Assembly (NCBI RefSeq): GCF_003254395.2
Contig: NC_037638.1
Span: forward strand, 15,237,086 to 15,301,085
Direction: 5' to 3'
Length of the DNA: 64,000 nt
Source: Apis mellifera
Lineage: Eukaryota > Arthropoda > Insecta > Hymenoptera > Apidae
The notes below the pieces were generated by a model, which had not been told where the DNA came from, ran no database searches, and worked only from the letters and a program-made list of their open reading frames with translations. Position numbers and translations under genes: made by a program. Shown here piece by piece: positions 36,747 through 50,205 of this stretch; the stretch's first letter is position 1, and each line of letters starts with the position of its first letter.

Positions 36747-38110
36747 CTGTAATAAAATCAATCGAGTCTTTCTACAATCTTAATCCCAAATATCTTTGTA
36801 TTCACCAAAAAAATGTTTTAAAAAAAAAATATTTATATCTTCTTTTTCGTTGCAATAAAAAAGGAAAGAGAAGATTTCCTTCCTGGACAAATTACGCCTC
36901 TTTCCGAGAATCAGGGGCAAAGAGAAACAGGCTCGCTTCCATTAATAAGCCGTGTTAAACCAACGCCGATTCGGCTGGTTTAACTCACAAACGAGGAATC
37001 GATCGGCAAATTGTATCTGTCCGTTTGGTGTGCAACGATCCCCTTGCTAGCCTTGCGTGTTTTTATCGGCTACCTGCCTCAACTCGCGCAATCGTTTCAC
37101 ATTTTCGTGTTTACCTCAAATTACCTGCTCCACCCCGATTTTTTCCCTCCCCCCCCCCCCCTTTTTCTCTCGCGCGCGCTCAGATCGTCCTCCTCCTCGA
37201 ACGAGAACCGCGTTCCTTCGCGGAACACGCATAAGCCAGCTTCGTATCGGTTAACTTTAATAAGAAACGCTTTAAGAATTTTTTGAGAAACAAATATTTT
37301 TCTCTAATTCTACTTTTTAACGAGAAATATACGATTCAACCTGTTTTTCTGTTTAATAGATATTATAAGAGTAAGTAATATTTTCTTATTGATTATTGCG
37401 CTTCGATATACTGCACAAAATATTTTTCCCTAATTCGTTTTTAACCTGTTTTCCTGTTCAATAGATGTAGAGAATAAGTAATATTTTCTTATTGATTATA
37501 TTAGATACTTTTCAAAAGTTTACTTTTATTTATTATTTTTTACAAAGAATGGAAAAAGTTATTTATATAATTATTTAATAGGATAATAATGTCCATTATA
37601 TAGATATAATAGTTCCTTAGGAAAAAATTTACTTTAACAAACTTTTTAGACTCAAACTCGATGTAATATCCTTCTTCCTTGAGAAAGAGCGAATCCTGAA
37701 CGATTTGAGAGATCCATCCCTACTATTTTATTAAACAAAATAAAATTTTAAAAACATTAAATTTAATTAATTAATACAAAATATTCAACTAATAATCCAT
37801 TATTAATTTTAAATCTTAAAAAAACTTTTCCATGAATATAATAAATATAAATAAATAAATAAATCTAAATAAACAATACATTATTAAAATTAATATTACA
37901 AACTTTAATCGTGAAATTAAACCAATTAATAAAATCACTTCTCTAATTCAATTCAACTGGAATATATTTGATGAACGTGATACAAATCATAATAATTATA
38001 AATTAATTATTCCTCTATTAGTTTTTCCTTTCCCTTTTTCAATAAGACAAAAATCTAATTAACATCTAAATTAATTGCAAATTTGAAGAATTATTTTAAA
38101 AAAAAAAGGA
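36747..38110. other. No gene seen; small mixed block plus AT-rich DNA
   Basis: A mixed block at 36880-37260 contains a poly-C run (37149-37161) and pyrimidine tracts, and the rest is AT-rich. No gene recognised. Confidence 0.55.
37291..37502. repeat. Diverged ~125-bp tandem duplication
   Basis: Copy 1 (about 37291-37405) and copy 2 (about 37415-37502) share AAATATTTTTC-CTAATTC, TTAACCTGTTTT-CTGTT, AATAGAT and AATAAGTAATATTTTCTTAT-type blocks. Copy 2 lacks about 25 bp found in copy 1. Confidence 0.75.
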
Positions 38111-38119
38111 ATAATTAAA

Positions 38120-38530
38120 AATAATTACATCTTAGAAAATATACATAGTTTAATCCAACGCTGCATTATCGAATTAGCCATTTCACCAGATTTTAGATCT
38201 GTAGATTTTAGATCGTGCATCGCAAACAGCTCGATGCCGGGATTTCCTGGTTTTTGCTGCAGGGTCCAGTTCGCGGGACAATCGAGCGTAACGACCGCGG
38301 CTGGGTTTCTAAACTGCGTGCGAGAGTGCGCGTATCGCCGAACAAAAGATACCACGTTGTCGGATAACGATCGGAGTAGTGTATAACAGGTTTGTTGGAC
38401 GAGGAAGCAATTGCGAGCCCGATGAGCTCTCGTATTGCTCCAGCTTGCTTTCGCACAACGGATTCTTCTTCAGGAGAGTATTTGGTTAATCGTTTCCCCC
38501 CCCCGATGTTATTTAATGAAATTAGTCACG
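38120..38530. other. Mixed-composition island, no gene recognised
   Basis: About 350 bp with CpG-containing sequence. Minus-strand frames (38125-38355 and 38208-38456) have ordinary amino acid composition but no recognised domain and no clear splice boundaries. A 12-bp direct repeat with core GATCTAAAATCT occurs near 38193-38216 on the minus strand. Possibly a regulatory block or an eroded exon. Confidence 0.3.
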
Positions 38531-38538
38531 TGAAGCGT

Positions 38539-38540
<2 letters not shown>

Positions 38541-38592
<52 letters not shown>
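38541..38592. repeat. (AT)26 microsatellite
   Basis: 52 bp of perfect AT repeat, the longest dinucleotide repeat in the window. Likely polymorphic. Confidence 0.97.
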
Positions 38593-38594
<2 letters not shown>

Positions 38595-38599
38595 AGATT

Positions 38600-41050
38600 G
38601 CGAAACACAGCACAGTGGAAAGATAGCGGTAAATGTAAACGTGGGTCCCTCGAATAATTCACTCGCAATAATGTAATAATTTTATTATGTAAATTAGAAA
38701 TTACGTTACGACTCTATTACCTAAACTCGTTGAGATAGAAAACGTTAAAATTATTATCGCGAATAATAAAAGTTTATTCGTTTCTCTTCTTCTGTCTTTT
38801 CTCTACTTTTTCCGAAATTTTAAGTCCAGTACTCTTTTCGCGATATTCAAACAATTTGTGAGAAAAGAGAGAAATTATGGTTATTTTTGAGAAGTTTATA
38901 TTTAGAAATTAGAATACTTAAGGATAAGTCTCTTGTATATCTATGTCGAGATGAATTTATACTTAGCTTGGCTAATTTAAAATATGAGATTAGTTCCATT
39001 TTTTATTGAATTTGAATATGATTCTTCATATGGAAGAAAAATTTTAAAAATTACTTTCTGTATAAAATTTTTACTTCTGATTGAATTTTTGAAATTTTCT
39101 ATCTTTCAATATTACATTAATATCTTTAAATATAAAAGTTTGTAAAATTGCAAAAAATGCGGGATAAGATATATTTATTAAATTGTATTAAATTCCATGA
39201 TTATTTAATTCTATCTATTATAATATTTGAATTATCATTCTTTTTCTCTCTATTTCAAAACCAATGTGTTTAATTAAGAATCTAGAAACAAATCTAATTT
39301 ATCTTTTAATAATTTAACATTCGAAATATTGAAACACTTTAATTATCTTACATAATAATAATTATTATTGATTTTTAAAGTCTCTCTATTTTTCAATGAA
39401 TTAAAAGTTTTTCGATATATTTCCGATATCGATTAAACGATAATGCAAATCTGTGAATCTTTTTAAGCAATTAATTATCCCCTTCTTCTCTTTTCCTCTG
39501 CGTATTTATCCATTTCGATTGGTTCATTACATCGACAAACGATCCGTAATTAAGCTGAACACGATGTCGTATATCATCGCGTAACATAGTTGCTGTTGCA
39601 ATTATCAGTCATAATAACGACAAGGTTGATGCCGTATCTCGTGATTAACAATGTTTATGCTAAATTATTCCACAATTAAATATCTATTTTTATAATTTAA
39701 ACGTAGCACTTACGAGCGATCGGTCTTTTATTTATTCTTAAAATCTAATTCATTAATTTTATAATTCTTCCAATTCGACAGGTTGATCGATTTTATGAGA
39801 AAAAAGTCGACGAAGAGTTTGATTTAAGTATTCACTTTCACAAAAATTGAGATGAATTATAAATACTCGTTTTAATCTTTGGAAATGAGTTATAATCACT
39901 CAGTGTGAGTTTTAAGCCTCGAAAAATAATCCATATTTGAGTTATAGATACTAAATGTCACTCATAGAAGCGTCGAAAATTATCCAAATAAAATGTTTGA
40001 ATCTCGATTAAAGCGGATAATTAAATTGAGAATATTTTGAGAATATTTGCCACCAATTTTAAATGGATATTCTGGAGTTTCTGGATTCGTCAAAAAGGCA
40101 GCATCTTTGATTTTTTTTGGATTAATTTGAACTAAGAGATATCTTAGAATTGTTTAATGTATAATTGTTTTTGTTCGATAAAAGTGTAATCCTAACAATA
40201 TTTTTATTGTTTTTAATTGAGGTTTGGAATTTTAAATGAAACATATCGTTTACCTCGAATCTTATTATCTTGTGCTTTGTTAAATATTTAATTTTTTTCT
40301 GAATTAGTTATTAATTAGTAGATTAAACAATTGGACGTAGAACATTCTTTATTGGATTGGAATTACAATGTAAAATTCAATCTAACAGGCTGTTATTATC
40401 ATTGAAATCAAATTATTGATATAAGATTAATAATAAATATACACGATAATTTTACAATATTTATAGAAAATTTAAATGATTTCAAATAAACACATTATAA
40501 ATTAAATTATTATATTTAAGTTATTATATTATTACTTCATCAATTTAATATATTGAAAAGAAAAAAATGTTAGAATGGAAGATGAAGAGAGTTTCTTTAT
40601 AATATTAATATTAAATATTAACAATTATATATTGTTCAATAATATATCATTTTATAATTATCTATTTTTTGAATAACTTGATTATCCTTTACATTCTTCA
40701 TTTTACATAAAAAATTCCAATATCATAATTTCTATTTCTTTCAATAGAAAATAATTTTCAACCAATATCGTAAAAATGTTCCAATTTTGATTAAATAAAA
40801 ATCATACGTGACAAGATTTTATAAATACAACTTAAGTAAATAAACTAAAATATCCCAATTAATAATTTTTACCGTTGAATCAATAACGAGTGCAAATAAC
40901 TTCTTTTCTACACATTTTCAATACGCAATATTCTTCTCCAATCCAATCGACGCAGTTAAACCAATCGTCATTTGAATATAAAACAAGATTTAAATCGGCA
41001 AACTGTTATCCAACTCTTGTGCAATTTGGTCCTCGAACATGACGCGTTTT
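38600..41050. other. AT-rich desert, no gene seen
   Basis: Apart from a slightly mixed block near 39480-39660, this is AT-rich DNA with no frame of note and no recognised element. Confidence 0.6.
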
Positions 41051-42800
41051 CCCTCGAACAGACACGCGTATTAGTCACGTTAAAGGGCCACTCGAATTTC
41101 CGGATCCTCCAACTTAAGTAACAGGGAAAGAGGATCTGGGGGGAGAGGGAGAAAAAAGGAAAAAAAAAAGAAAAGACGAAGGGAAGATAAAAAGGAGGGT
41201 GGGTCGTTCGTTTCAAGTTGTTGTGACAGTTTGCCGAACAAACAAAACACCAGTCGCCCCACCCTCTCCTCGTCGAGAAAGAGAGAGAGAGAGAGAGAGA
41301 CTCCGGATGCCGGCAGAACTTTTTACTCGGCAACCAGGCACCCCCGCTGCGTTAAGTGACCATTCGGTTTTCGAACAAGTGTGTGCTGCCTTTCCGACTA
41401 GACACCCGACTCTCTCTCTACTCGTGTATCCCGATTCCTCCGATTCTTAACAGCCCTGTTCCTTATCTTCGAGTTTTCGAGTTCGAGGCCTCCTTCGACT
41501 CCTCGAGTTCTTTCGAGTCAGATCAGATCAGCTGATTAACGATTTTTCTTTGAGGAAGTGCTCTCCTTGATCGAAGGAAAAATTAAGAGATAATTGTTAT
41601 AAGAGTTAAATTTTTTATTTATCCGATAGAAATCATTGTGGTAATTTTATTTTAAGATTGTGGGGTATATCTGTTGAAAATATTGCTTCGAGTGAAATCA
41701 GAAGTGCGTGATACAATGTTCTTCCATTTTTTTTAATTCAAATGATGAGTGTGAGTTAAAAATATTTAAATGTTAAAAGTTCTATTACGCATATGCATTA
41801 TTTTAAAATTCTTAATTTCTAAGGTTTTTTACACGTGTTAAATATCGAGGTACACTCAGCAAGAATAGAAACTAAATTTGTTCTTTTATTAATACTTCAT
41901 TGTATAATTTACAATTAGTTGTAAAAGTATATATTCATGGAATTTAGTGAAAATTATATAATTTTTTTATCGAATCAATCCAAATCTCTCTACAAGAATA
42001 ATAAATTATTTATCAATTTATCCAAAAATTCAAAGATAATACTTTTAGCCTTTTAAAACGTGCATTGGAAATATCGTGAACGCGAAAAAGAAAAAAATTC
42101 AATCGAAATGAAAAGTTACATTTAAAAAATTCTGTCTACAAAACTTTCGAGCTTCGTCCAGAATGGATTCCAAAGTATTTTTTTCTTTCCTTTCCTTCTC
42201 CAAGTTCCGTGGAAACGAATAAAGGAACACATGCTGCGGAAATCTTGGGACCAACGAGCAAAATCGAGTGAAATGTTGTCGGATGACAGATGGGCCGCGA
42301 GAAGTGGGAGGATTCGACGATTCTTTTGCGCGCACTACTCTAATCGAGGGGACGGGGTGTGTATTGCGGGCCTATTAATGCACGCGAGAGAGTGTCTCGA
42401 TCGGGTCTGGAAATTATGAACAGTGTCGCGGTTCGTGATACTTTGTATTACGGGGTTGCTATCGTGCCAGGGAAATCACCGGGTATGAAGTTATAATAAA
42501 ACGTCACGGCCGGTCAAATTGGACGCAAAGTGATGTTAATGATACCGTTTTAACCCGGGGGGAAAGGGGTGAACGTAACGTGGCCGGTTGCGTTTTTCAT
42601 TGAAAATTAAAAAGAATTTCCTTTCGAGGGGAGTTCGCTTGTGAAATTTGCTTCTTAAAAACGTCTCGATTGTTCGACGAAGGGACGATCTTTCAGCATC
42701 CTGCGACGTTCCCGGCCTAAGAGGGAACTGTAATTAGGCCGACATCCTCGCTATTACTCCTTCCTCCCAAAGTGATTAAGTCATTATTGCGTTAAAAAAA
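41050..42800. other. Two mixed islands separated by AT-rich DNA, no gene recognised
   Basis: The islands are at about 41050-41540 and 42200-42790. The first contains a (GA) microsatellite at 41281-41300. The second includes homeodomain-type words in GC context (TGTAATTAGGCC at 42729-42740, AAGTGATTAAGTCATTATTG at about 42770-42789), the latter combining an NK-like AAGTG core with TAAT-type sites. Possible intronic enhancer. No coding motif. Confidence 0.3.
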
Positions 42801-43620
42801 TATTAGTCGTAGTTTAACGTTCAATTCAACATCGATGAGAAGATGGAAAGATGGAATATGGGTATGGAATCCGTACAACGAGATTTGTGACTTTGAAAAT
42901 ATTATTGGGATCAACGTTGGAGAAGATTGATTTCAAGATCTCAATCGATAATTGTTGGTTAATGATTTTATTAATTTTTTGTGGATATTATTCCTTTTAC
43001 AGAAAGTTTTTGTTTTACTCTGACATTTTAGAGAATTAAACAAGTTATTGTACAATTATTAATTTCAATAGTATCAGTGAACATTTGAAACAAGTGTTTT
43101 TGATTAAAAAAATTTTAATTGTTTATTCAAATGCTAAATTAATAAATCTGAAGGAAATTTGGAAATTTGTCATTTATATCGTATTTTTATTTCATTAAAA
43201 TAAAATTTATTTATTTAACTATAAAGTACATTTTCATTGATATATCTTAAATATAGTTAATATAGAAATTATCTGAATAAATGATAGAGAAAAATAAAAT
43301 CAAAAGTGACATTGATTTCAAACTACGATTATTTGGTTACATTTTCATACAATTTTATGACTCGATATCAAAGTTACTAATAAAAGATTGAAAATTTGAA
43401 GCAAGATTCTAATTCCAAATGAAATAATTATATTTATAAAAAGAAATTACAATTAGAAGGTAACTATAGCTTAATTGATTATTTAATTTCACAATTATAA
43501 CAATACATTAATTTCACAATTATCACAAATAAAATGATACAAATGGTACAACGTTTCTATTTATTAACGAGATTCTTGGAAGCGAAAATTTCCACGTTTA
43601 AAGAAATGAAAAGAAAGAGA
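42800..43620. other. AT-rich stretch, no gene seen
   Basis: AT-rich sequence with one short hydrophobic frame at 42851-43039 of no recognised family. Confidence 0.55.
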
Positions 43621-43679
43621 GGGAACAAGTTGAATTAAATTTGAACGAAGTTAACACCGCGAAGAAGAAAAGAAAATTT

Positions 43680-44640
43680 TTCGAAGATCGAACCGGTCAT
43701 CGGGAGAGTCGATCCCCCCTCTCCTCATTCCTAACTCTCCTCGTCACGTGTCACGGCGGGGGGGGAAGACGGGTGCGTCACGACTCACGTTACGCGGCGT
43801 CGTACGGCAAATCCCATTGGTGGGGCGAGTTGTAATCTCTAAGCCTTCCCGCTCCTTCCTCCCCCCGAACGTTTCGACGTTTCGACCGATAACTCGGCGG
43901 ATAAATTAGCGGGCCGCTCGCCGTCTCTATTGCGGCCGAATAATTCTCAATTAGTCGATCGCGGCCCGGCTAAGTCGTATTTATGCCGAATACGCCTCCG
44001 AGTTAGGCCGCAACCGCCGCCTCTCGCCTTCTCGCCTTCTATATTGCGCCGTGGCGGGAGATTTATGCGATCGATCCGTCTCAGTTTGCTCGAGGTTCGG
44101 TCGAGGAGATCCCCGCGTCCAATAATCACTCCGTTCCCCGGTTTCCCCCACCCGTCCGCCGGCCAATCCCCTCGCCCCCCGTCCCTACTTCCCCTTCCCC
44201 TCTGTGTGTGCAAGCGCACACGGCCTGGCCGCGAAACGAAGACGAGGAGGGACACGCGCGGCCGAGGAAAATCGGTCCCGTGGCGACCGGCTCGCGGGGG
44301 GTGGGGGGGAATTTCCATCCGTTCCGTCTCTCTCCCCGGCTGGGGAGGAGAGGTGGAGGGGGAGGTAGATGATCGCCGCGACCCTCCACGGCAAATAGAA
44401 ATAAATTTCACGCGGATCACGCGACGAGTTGCGTGTATATATATACATATATATGTATTTCGATTCGCTCGAATTTTATTGAGCTCTCTTTCTCTTTCCT
44501 CCAGCCCTTTTATTGCCTGTTGTTTTCGTCGGTTGATCCTCGGCTCGATTCGATTCGAGTCCGAGGTTGAGGGGGGGAGGATACGTGTCGAGGGAAAATG
44601 GGCTTGGAGAGGGGTGGGGAGAAGTGCGGTTGTTGTTGGG
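43680..44640. promoter_or_regulatory. Large GC-rich CpG island inside the gene-free region
   Basis: About 950 bp of GC-rich, CpG-rich DNA with a CACGTG E-box (about 43744-43749), an inverted CCAAT box (CATTGGTGGGG, about 43815-43825), and TAAATTAGCGG and TCAATTAGTCG homeodomain-type words (about 43901 and 43947). A 279-codon plus-strand frame (43930-44769) is Arg/Pro/Ser-rich low complexity and runs into AT-rich DNA, so I do not call it a gene. Candidate promoter of an unannotated transcript or an enhancer. Confidence 0.25.
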
Positions 44641-46440
44641 TTATCCGGGAAGATTTATTTATTGGGAGATTTGACGAAAGTTGTATTTGTTATTTGTATT
44701 GATCTGTATCTTTGTGCACGTGGCTTGTTAGGTATATATAATATTGGAAGGGGGAATGGGAATAATTAGATGGAGAGAATAAAGTTGTTTAAAGATGTTG
44801 AAAAGAAGATATTTGTTTAATCGGAATATATTATTATTATGATTATTTATGGTTATTTTCGAGAACAATTGTAATTTTTTTTATACCGAAATTGTTTTAA
44901 ATAAAGTTATTACGTTTTAATTATGACATTTCGTTTTATTTGCCAAGATTTACATTGCTGTGTTTATCTAAAACATAAAAATAAGCGATAATCTTAATCT
45001 ATGTGATATTGCGAATATTGCACGTACTAAAAGGAAATATGTTTTAACGAAATGCCGTTTTGGAGAAGAAAAATCAATTTTACGAAATTTATCGTACGTT
45101 GTGAAATTTAATATTTATTAAAAAAGAAAAAAAAAAGGGAAATTAAAAAATATTTTATTACGGATTATAAAACGATATCTGTTCCATTGGATAATATGTA
45201 AAATTAAATTTCAAAGAGATTGCTTTATTTATTATTGAAATATCGTAAGCACCTAATTCGGAACAAATTGATTTCGATGGAAAAACACGTTTAAATTTAT
45301 ATAATTTTAAACCATACAGAAGCATGTTTGTGATTCTAAAAAATATTATATTCTGTTTCTCACTATATATTTTCTTTCTATTTTTGAACGTTCATTAAAG
45401 TACAATAAAATAATCTCTTATTTTATTTTGTATATATATTCTATAGATATTAAGTATATCTTGATTAAACATTAATTAATTCATAATTTTTATTGTTTAA
45501 TAAATATTCTACTTTATTCTACATCGTTACAAAAAAAAATAAATAAAAAAAATTTCATTTCATTGGTCAAAATTCGTGGATAATTTTCTTTATATCGTAT
45601 CGTATTCGTTGTCTCTAACGTTCGAAGAAATTCTTCTATAAAGACAATATATCAATGTGTAGAATATTCGTAATATTCACAGTCTGTATAAATATGTACT
45701 TTAGATACCTTGGTGCGTGAGATCTCTCTATCGTCTTGTGTTTTCTCATAACGAAGCGTGTGTATCGCATGCATATGTATGCACACGTCAATCTGAGAGA
45801 ATGTAAAAATTCAAATTTAATACGCTGAATTCCGGAATTAAAAGTACTGGCGCAGTCTCCTGGTTTTAAGATTATTAATTATAGATAAGACATGTCATCA
45901 TTATTGATACCTTATTAATACCTAAACAATATATCGTTAATAATACGAGGCATTAATTAGTAAAAAAAAGAAACAGTAGTACGTGCATTGTTGATACATT
46001 TGAAATCTCGTCCCCCTGAATGAAAGAATTTGCAAAGAATTTTCCATTTCGATCTCCAGATATAAAGATACGCTGCTTTCTATTCGAATATTGTTATTAA
46101 AACTCAACATTCCTAGGATTGAACAACAGCAATCATGTTTGAATAATAAACGGGATACGGGATTCACATTAGCGAGTTGTAATAAATAAATAACAAAAGA
46201 TCAAATAGTGATTATAATTTTTATTAATCAATAAAATGCAAAAACAGAAAATTTAAATATCGTTTAACAATTTTAACACGCGTGTATAATAATAATAATT
46301 TCGTGACCTATCTGTCATACACGTTTAAAATATACGATTTCACAAACATGTATCCATCGAGTATGTAACAATTAGTTCCAAATAAACATTCACACTCCCG
46401 TCAAATAACTCGATAACTCTTCCAATATCGTCCAATACAA
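44640..46440. other. AT-rich desert, no gene seen
   Basis: AT-rich throughout. A short imperfect hairpin (GTGTGTATCG...ATGTATGCACAC, about 45759-45787) is the only structure noticed. Confidence 0.6.
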
Positions 46441-47860
46441 TTATCGATCCAACGATCGACTGTCTCGATCATCTTGTGAAAAGAAAAAAAAAAGTGAGCA
46501 AGTACTTGCCAACTTTCGAGTCGGGAAAGGGCGAATCTTCCTAAGGCTTCTATAATAAGGTTTTACGGCCGACGGGACGACGGGGCAACCACCGTTGAAA
46601 TTGATTTTCGCGTGTCACGTATTTTTCGGCAGGGGCGAGAGAGCTGATTGTCAGAGGCGAGATGCCCGCAGCAGCGCGGCTCCTTTATGCCCCCTCCCCC
46701 TGGCCCCGATGCGCGCCCGCTCCTCCGGCCCTCGGCCACGAAAAAGGCCCACGGGGAACACCGCAGAACGGGGCGACGAACACACCCGTTGTCGAGGTTG
46801 TTGTGAAACGAAAAGGGCGGAAGAAAGAAAAGAGTCGAGGAGAGGAAACGGAGGAGGAGGAAGAGAAGAGAAGAGAAGAGAAAGAAAAGAGTGACGTAGA
46901 ATAGAGCCATAAAGGCCCTTTTCGGGGGGCCTCGCCGCGCGTCAAACCGCGCGCGCTTTGCGCTTCGCCTTCATTGTTTCGAATTCGAGACTTCCGTTCG
47001 AGAGAACGCCCCTCCCTACCCCTCCCTGCCGATCTTCTCGATCCTTGTTAGATAATAAAACCGAGCAGACGAGCCCGAAATAAGGGAGGGAGATGCGTCA
47101 CATGAATGAAGACGTGAGACTTCGGTCGTGAAATTGGCCTGCGAATGCATCGATTTCGGGGAAACGATCCCTTTCAAAAATACGCTCCTATTCTAATGTA
47201 ATTAGGCCCCCAGTGAATTGCCACTCTTTCTTCTCCTCCCTCTTTTTTTTTCTCTTCTTCCATTCTTCTTCTCCTCGTCCTTTTTTTCCTTTTTGCTCTC
47301 TCCGTTGTATTCTGCAATTCATGCTCTCTCACTCTCTTCTTTCTCTTCTTCCTCTTATCCCTTTACTCTTATTTCGCATGCAAATCATACGCCACTCGGC
47401 GGACGGACTTCCACGAAAGTTTACGGCCGTGCTAATTCCTCTCGGTGCGGAGGTGCTAAGTGAAACAAAAGCCCAGGGTCGCCTCGAATCGGCGAAGAAA
47501 CGCGGCTCTCTTTCCCCCCCCCCCCCTTTTCTTTTCGCCTCCGTATCGGACGCAACCGCGCACGTAAGCAAACGATCATATCTTGACCCGGATCGAACGA
47601 CTTCCTGTCGTAATTTCGGTCGGCCGGCAACCAGATCGGCTGCGAGATCTGCGACGTGTTAGCGGCTATTGTTTATATCTCGTGTGCTTTTTTTCTAAAG
47701 AAGGATAAGGTGGGAAGAGACATCGTTTCTTTTTTCAATCTCTCCAATTCTTTTTTCTTTGTAACTGATTACTCGGACAGATATGGTCCATCAGATTTAT
47801 ATCACGGTGTAAGAATAACGGAGTTTAATTTACGTCGAATAAAGAAAAGAGTGTAAAAAG
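46440..47860. other. GC-rich and pyrimidine-rich islands, no gene recognised
   Basis: A GC-rich block (46560-47060) is followed by a long CT-rich stretch (47220-47360) and a poly-C run (47514-47527). Overlapping frames on both strands (46563-46910, 46595-46894, 47213-47662) are low-complexity products of these tracts. Confidence 0.4.
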
Positions 47861-50205
47861 GAATAATTTAAAACTTTTGGAAATATAGAAATTATTATTC
47901 TAATTATTCAAAAATTTTATTTTCTCTCTTGTATTTATTTTATTTATATCATATTGTTAATCGATATATTATATATTTGTCTAAATGTTTTGAAAAATAT
48001 TGATAAATTATTTATCGATTATTTCTTAAATTTATCCATCTTTTCCCTCGCAACATTTTAATAAAAATTATCTTACAAACTCTGATACAAATTAAACGTA
48101 ACAATTTCTCACTTAAAAATATAAAATCGAATCATGTATACAAACTTTCAATATTAAATTGCTAAGCTGACTAACTGCTCTTTCATTAAGAATTCATGGT
48201 ATTTGGGATTTCCTATTATCTATCATTTTTCTGGAAAATCGCGTGTAATAAAAATGTCAAGCGAGTATCTATATAATAGCTTGTAGCATGAATAACGTAC
48301 ATAGGTATGCTCTTTTACGCTTATGTCAAAGTTTAACCTTTTTAATCTCGAACAACTTACTTGGAATTACAATTCGCGGAGGTAAACGATGTCAGAATGG
48401 CGCCGCAAGGGCGATAGGTGTGCCGTTGTAAATAGCGTAAATAGAATCTTGTCTTGTCACTGTAAGGAGAATAGTATATGTTTTCACGTGCTCGAATAAA
48501 TTCGACACAGTTTGCTCGAGCTCGAGTTCAGAACTTCCTTCCTTTTCGCAATTATCGTTCGTCGACGATAATATATTTCGTCCATATTTTGATATCTTTG
48601 GTTTTTTCAAAAATATTCAAAGTGTTCGCAATGAGAAATAAAATTCGAATAAAATTTGAACGGTGTCAAGGGATTTATATACTCAATGTATATTTATATT
48701 TTTATATTTATATTCCATAAAAAATTATATGTATATATAAAGATTATTAGATGTTTATTAATTTTGGGAAAATTATGTTACAAAGTTGAAATATCTGCTA
48801 AACAAATAATTTTTAGAGAATATTAAACTGCATTTTATTTCCATCCAACTGTAAAAAAAAATATATATATATATAAAGATTATTAGATCTTTATTTATTA
48901 ATTTTGGGAAAATTATATTAAAATTGAAATATCTAAACAAATAATTTTTAGACAATATTAAACTACATTTTATTTAAAAAAAAAACAAACTTGATCTTCA
49001 CGTGTTCCATTTTTCTAATAATATTGTAATATTTAATATCGTTCATACGAAACATTTTTCAGCAGAGTATTGAAAAAAATCGAGATGTCAAAATTGGACG
49101 AGACACGCTGCATACACGTTCAGAATAATTTATGATGGCATACCGATTAATTGCACCCAAGCCGTATCATATATTACGTTTTCTGCTATAAAGTTTTCCC
49201 TCCTGAATTTTTCAACGACACACGTTCTCTCTATTTGCATCTTCTGCCTTTCGACATTAATCGATCGAAAGTTTGATTGTTTTTTTTTTTTATCGTGGAC
49301 GGAGATTCTACCCTCTACGGTGGAAGAATGGGATCGATCGATTGTCGAAACGTATAGGCATCGAGAGATCCTCGATGACACATAAGAGGACAAACTTTGT
49401 TGCGTGTTCAAACTTTCGTATTGGCGTAATCGATAACAGGTGTATCGTTAAATCAAGCGAATCTTGGTCGACGATAGTCTATCTTTCTCCGCTCACGCTT
49501 TCCAATTCTATTTCATTTCATAGAATGACATGCTATGTGTCGAAGATTCTGTATTCGCTCGGCCAATTTTCATAATATAAAGTTCATCAATCACGTATTT
49601 CTAATTAAAGATATTATGAAATGTACTCGATTTGCAATTTGCCAAATAAATACTCGCTCGCTAGGGAAAATTTATTTTTCCACTAGAATATTACGTAATC
49701 ATTTGCTTGCATAAATTTATCGTATATTATTACAACTCATCTTCTTTTTTCACCTTTGATATTCTTCGATTAATTGAAAAATAAAATAATAATTTTGAAA
49801 CTTTATAATTTAAAAGTTTTCAGCAAAGCGTATCAATTTTTGGCAAAATATTTATACGTCATAATATTTGACAAATATTTAAGAAAATGGACACCAGTTT
49901 GTGAACGATGTACAAATTATTAATCAAAGTCCAAGTTCAAGTCGAGTCGTATATCTAACTCTACTTGACATTAAACGATTCGATAAATTTATATTTCAAA
50001 ACGGATATAGCGTAGAGAAATGATTCCATTATTACGAAATAGCAGAGCATCGTCTTTTCGAAATGTGACATCACGCCTGGCACGAACGCCAACCACCGTC
50101 TACCGTCACTTTCGCGCTAACGAACGTTGTTATTGGCCAGCAACGTGTGTATCCGGTGTCCGAGGAAAGGGGTCAGCCCATCGTGATAGCAATCACGTTT
50201 GCATA
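47860..50205. other. Mostly AT-rich, no gene seen
   Basis: AT-rich with small mixed blocks at 48360-48560, 49080-49520 and 50020-50220. The last of these directly precedes a tandem array. No domain in the short frames. Confidence 0.5.
48731..48985. repeat. ~130-bp tandem duplication
   Basis: Copy 1 (about 48731-48860) and copy 2 (about 48861-48985) share TATATAAAGATTATTAGAT, TTTATTAATTTTGGGAAAAT, TTGAAATATCT, AAACAAATAATTTTTAGA and AATATTAAACT-CATTTTATT. Differences are small indels and a few substitutions. Confidence 0.85.

Noticed and set aside
38125..38456. Two overlapping minus-strand frames of ordinary composition
   Set aside because: Neither has a recognised motif or splice boundaries, and they overlap in different frames. 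At best a remnant.
43930..44769. 279-codon plus-strand frame
   Set aside because: Starts at or near an island and continues into AT-rich DNA with a sudden change of composition. No domain, and it overlaps four minus-strand frames.
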